Assembly: GCA_047495785.1 (NCBI GenBank)
Contig: JBLDXI010000003.1
Span: 2,604,001 to 2,668,000 of the forward strand
DNA length: 64,000 nucleotides
DNA from: Lepidodermella squamata
Taxonomy: Eukaryota; Gastrotricha
Direction of reading: 5' to 3'
Position numbers and translations under genes: made by a program. Below, piece by piece: positions 60,101 through 64,000 of this stretch (positions within the stretch are counted from its first letter, which is position 1; every line of letters starts with the position of its first letter). The notes under the pieces were generated by a model. It ran no database searches. It had not been told where the DNA came from and worked only from the letters and a program-made list of their open reading frames with translations.

Positions 60101-63100
60101 TAACTTCGACTACGCGTTCAATATCGACCCGGCTACCGGGGTTATCCGGGTCGCGCGGCAGTTGGACTTCGAATCAATCAATGTATACCATTTACTGGTC
60201 AAGGCTGAGTTGAGTTCGAACCCGAACGCGTTTGTCTACGCCACGGTTGGCGTCATTGTTACCGATGAGGAGGACAGCTCGCCGGTTTTTGTGTCACCCA
60301 GTACAAACCCGGCGGTTATCAAAATACCGAAATCGGTAAAACCAGGTTCGGTAATTTTAACCGCGACCGCCCGTGACCCGGATAGTCCGAGGGCGCGGCT
60401 TTTCAACTACGTCATCAATAACGACAACCCGGAGTTACCGCTTGGAATAGACCCGGACCAGGGTTTAGTCACCCTAACCGCCCCGTTGAACCAGGACCTG
60501 AAGAAAACCGAATTTCGATTCACGGTTCAAGCCCTTGCGTCTCTCTCGCCCGACCGATTGATTGTCTCGTCAATCCCGAGAAAATCGAGTCCGTTGGAAA
60601 TTCGATTGATTATCGACAGCGATGAAAGTCATATCGATAAGAAATTGAATCTACACGCGCCGGTTTTTACCCGGCAACATTCTGGGCAGGTGAAATCAAG
60701 CGCGCCCATCGGTTGGCCGGTTCTTAAGGTGGCTGCTTCCGACCCTGATGGCGATGATTCATCGCTGAGATTTTCGATCGAAGACCCAAATCAATCGTTC
60801 CCGTTTGAAATCGATAACAACACCGGGGTGATGTTTGTGTCTCGCAGGGTTGATGACCTAGTTTCGGACATTTACGTGCCTGTCCTCGTTTCGGACGGGC
60901 GGCATCGAACGCGGACGAATGTGCATATCGAAGTGATTTCTGACGATAAATCGAACGAAAATGAAAGTTCGAACTACGTCGAATTCGACCGTGATACTTA
61001 CGCGATTGATGTCGACGATAATTGGCCGTCTTCCAAGCCTTTTCTCCGCGTTTTCGGGTATACTGCCGTTAAGCCAATCGCCTATTCAATCCCTCACCCT
61101 TCCGTCGATCATTTGATTGGGGTGAACGCGACAACGGGAGAGTTGGCGTTGAAAGCTAATCGACGCCTGCCATTCGGGGGCGGAGCTTTGTCGTTCAAAG
61201 TTCGCGCGTCCTGCCCGTTGCCTGGTTGCTATGACGACGCGACAGTTGTCATCCGCCTTAAACGGCCGCTTGGTGAGCGCTTCAAACTTCGCTCGATGCC
61301 TTTTGGCAATTTGAGCGTGTTTGAAAACGCGACGATTGGCCAAGAAATCGCCGCCTTAATGATTGACCCAATTATCGATTTGCCTGTTCGATTTTTCCTG
61401 ATCGAAGCTGACCCGCCTGGTTATTTCGAGGTGCGGAACTCGTCGTTGATTGTCACGAAACAGTTGGATTTCGAAGATCTAGCGCGGCGTAATTTCCGCG
61501 TGAAAATCGGATCGGCAAGTTTGGCGAAAGATTACGCGGCTCTAGCGATGATTCATACGATTTATGTGTCACTCTTGGATGTCAACGATTGCCCGCCGAT
61601 TTTCGAACTGCCGATAATTCATGCGAATTTGAACCGATCAACGAGTAGTTTTGTGACTCGGCTTGTTGCTAACGATGCTGATGTTACGCCAGCTTTTAGG
61701 TGAGATTTAATCTAGCAAAAATTTCAAAATGCGGAAGAGTCCACAATTTCAATTTGAATTTTTTTCGTCATTTTTGAATACATTTTGAAATTTTGAAATT
61801 TTTTGAATTTTTTGAAATTTGAATTAATGTTGAAAATTTCCGCGAGCTTACTTCTTTCATTCAATTTTAATTCATAATTCAATTCAATTTTTTCAATATT
61901 TTTTATATATTTTAGATTGGTGAATTATCGCATCGCTGAATCGTCATCGAATTTCAGCGGAGTTTCCATCGATCGAGAAAGTGGAACGTTCCGGTTGGCT
62001 GTTCGAAATTTCCTCCTCAAAACGAATTTACCATCATCGCTGATTTTCGATGTGATCGCCTTCAATCCAGATCAACCCAGCTTAATTTCGAAAATGAGTG
62101 TAATCGTCGCAATTTCACCCTCGGAAGAAAAATCGAACGTATCGTCGCCCTGGGGTGAAAAAGATGAGCTGGAAATCCCGCTACCGGAAGATGTTCGGTC
62201 TGCGATCGATTTGCCAGTCGAATCGATGAAAAATTCCGGATATTTCGCATTTTTCAACGAATCAGCCCAAAATTCTTTCTTAATCGACCACAAAACCGGT
62301 CGATTATCGGCGAAAATCGATAAATTGGTCGAAAATACCGAACAAGGCGTTGAAACTCAGCTGGTTTATTTTTCACTTCCGAAACACCGATATTCGATGA
62401 AAAAGCCGAAATTAGTCAAAATTCGAGTGCGGAGGAACCCGGAACGATGGCCATTGGCTAAATGTGAACGTGACAACTACTCGGCTAATATCAGCGATTT
62501 GCTATGGACTTACGGTTCGGCGAATGCTGTTTTCGATATCGTCGAAATTCGAGCGATTTTCGCGAGAAAACAGCGATTCAACATCGCATTCGAACTGGTT
62601 GCCAAGGACGCTGAAACTGCTTCGATGTTCCATATCGACCCTAAGTCAGGGCTAGTCCGGGCTCGGGTACCCAACCAGGCCCTACTACCCGACCACCTTA
62701 ATTTCACGGTGACACCCAGGGTGACTCAGCAATGGACGGCTCCGACTGTGAATTGCTCGCTTCAAATCGGCGTTGCTAGGCACGCTTCGCTATTCCGTCA
62801 GATTCTGCTGGGATTACAGCGTGTTGTTTCATTCGCCGAACTCGAGCAGTTAGAAATCGATGTTATGAATTATCGGCTCGGTTTCAAACTGTCCTACGAT
62901 TGCATCGCTGAACAATCGAATTGCCGCGTGACTTTGATCCATGTCCCGACTGGAATCAGCCGAGAAATCTCGCTGAGCCTAATTTCTCAGCCGATTTCAG
63001 CAGCCCTGGGTCGTCGGAAAATTGCTGATCAATCAACGGCTTGTTCTTCGTCGAGTTCAAACCAAATCGGGTTGAGTTTTCCGAGTGATTTGAAAGGCGC

Positions 63101-64000
63101 TGGTTACTTGACGTCAATTCAAGACTCGTTCATCGACTACAAATTGGACGTTGAAGTTGGGCTGAGTAGGAAAATTGAGGTCGCCGTTCAATTCTCGCTG
63201 CCTCACTCCGAATTCGATCAAAGTGTTATGGAGCTGACGATGGGTGGTCAACAGCGTGATTCTATCGTGCTTTTGACTGCTAGTCGCAGGTCGATTTCAG
63301 CAAGATTGGTCGTCCAGGGACAGGAGGACCAAGTTCTTTCAGTCAATTTGGAGAGCATTTTCGAGAAAACGGGCCTGAGTGTTGCTGACGTGATCATCAC
63401 TGCTACCGATTCGGTAAATTTCCTATTAAAAAGACTATATTTAGAAATTGCAAAAAAAATAAAAAATATGAGGAACTAAATTTTAAAATTTTAATGAAAA
63501 AAATATTTAAAAATATAAAAATTTTGAAAATTTCTCAAAGTGAAAATAAATTGGGAGTTGAAGCGAGAAACTCATATTAAAATTTAAAATTTGAAAGAAT
63601 TAAGGTATTTTGTAATTCTTGGGATTTCAGTTCTGGAATTTGTTTGAAAAATTTAAAAAATTTAAAATTTTCAAATTTCAACAATTTTTTACGTTTTTTC
63701 GGAATAACTTCAACTTCAATTTTTAATTCCTATTCAAAATTTCTAAAAATAAGCGAGTATCAAATTTCTATTTTCAAAATGATGAAATTTTAATTATAAA
63801 TCCCTGATTTATAATTATTTTATTTTTTTATTCTTTAGTTTTGGTCATTCGAACTCGCAAACTGTCGATCTGATGCGTTGGAAGACCAAGGCCAGCAATG
63901 TTGGTACTGGCTACCATTCCGTCATTCTGGAAGCTCAAATTTCACCATCTCCCGCCTCAGTCGCATCCTAATCGGCTCAACCCGAATTTCAACCCGAACA
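51188..64000 (+). CDS. Giant Fat-type cadherin, N-terminal 3,801 residues (3' end outside window)
   Basis: Exons 51188-52240, 52360-52696, 52749-55585, 55993-56367, 56518-57597, 57639-61699, 61916-63413 and 63839 onward are in phase through 3,801 codons to the window edge. The start MMRQPTKMLIRRR precedes a hydrophobic signal sequence (AVWLTILLVNCLSSFLLVVS). About 30 extracellular cadherin repeats follow at roughly 105-residue spacing. Calcium-binding linkers include DINDNAPQF (about 139), DANDNAPRC (251), DENDNAPQF, DVNDNPPRV, DVNDNYP and DVNDCPPIF; many interior ones are degenerate (for example DSNEHEPHF, DEEDSSPVF). LDFE and LDRE motifs recur. The repeats give way near residue 3,450 to a non-cadherin segment. 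Repeat number and size fit the Fat/Fat-like group (planar polarity, adhesion); Dachsous is the alternative. The last exon's frame rests on splice phase alone and is less certain. Confidence 0.88.

Noticed and set aside
1-64000. General enrichment of CACGTG as evidence for a Myc target domain
   Set aside because: The total number noticed (about 20) is close to the roughly 16 expected by chance; only the decamer palindromes and the close pair were kept.

Overview
This is nuclear DNA of an invertebrate animal. Coding regions are broken by many very short spliceosomal introns (about 50 bases, GT...TTTCAG). The proteins are metazoan: a Myc-family factor with a Myc box II, midnolin, NUP107, ALG6, UTP14, TMEM186, a cytosolic acetyl-CoA synthetase and a giant Fat-type cadherin. 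Short introns, short gaps between some same-strand genes and AG sites about 20 bases before start codons resemble nematodes and other spliced-leader animals. Myc is absent from Caenorhabditis, so a rhabditid nematode is unlikely. The phylum cannot be fixed from the sequence.

Layout. 0-2.6 kb: two tandem secreted-type proline-rich acidic proteins (the first cut by the window edge). 2.6-7.1 kb: non-coding DNA with alternating CG tracts. 7.1-8.5 kb: midnolin (minus). 10.2-15.7 kb: a 55-codon ORF and then ALG6 (plus), which has a 3.6-kb intron. 17.9-22.3 kb: Myc (minus, four exons). 22.3-29.4 kb: gene-poor. 29.4-36.4 kb: acetyl-CoA synthetase (minus, seven exons), whose last intron holds a TIR-bounded insertion. 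36.5-38.4 kb: UTP14 (minus), only 68 bases upstream of the synthetase start. 38.8-39.4 kb: TMEM186 (plus), followed after 95 bases by NUP107 (39.5-44.3 kb), whose 2.5-kb intron holds an old duplication and an antisense exon-like block. 44.3-51.2 kb: large non-coding region. 51.2-64 kb: first 3,801 residues of a giant cadherin that runs off the window.

The genes are mostly unrelated housekeeping and developmental genes. One possible link is Myc: perfect GTCACGTGAC palindromes lie in two promoter regions, one of them beside the ribosome-biogenesis gene UTP14, and CACGTG sites lie in Myc's own introns.

The most unusual signal is not a gene. The 9-mer TTAAGG(A/C/T)GG occurs about 30 times by eye, in both orientations, in introns, intergenic DNA and more than one coding frame. 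All copies lie right of 19.5 kb, against about 1.5 expected by chance.
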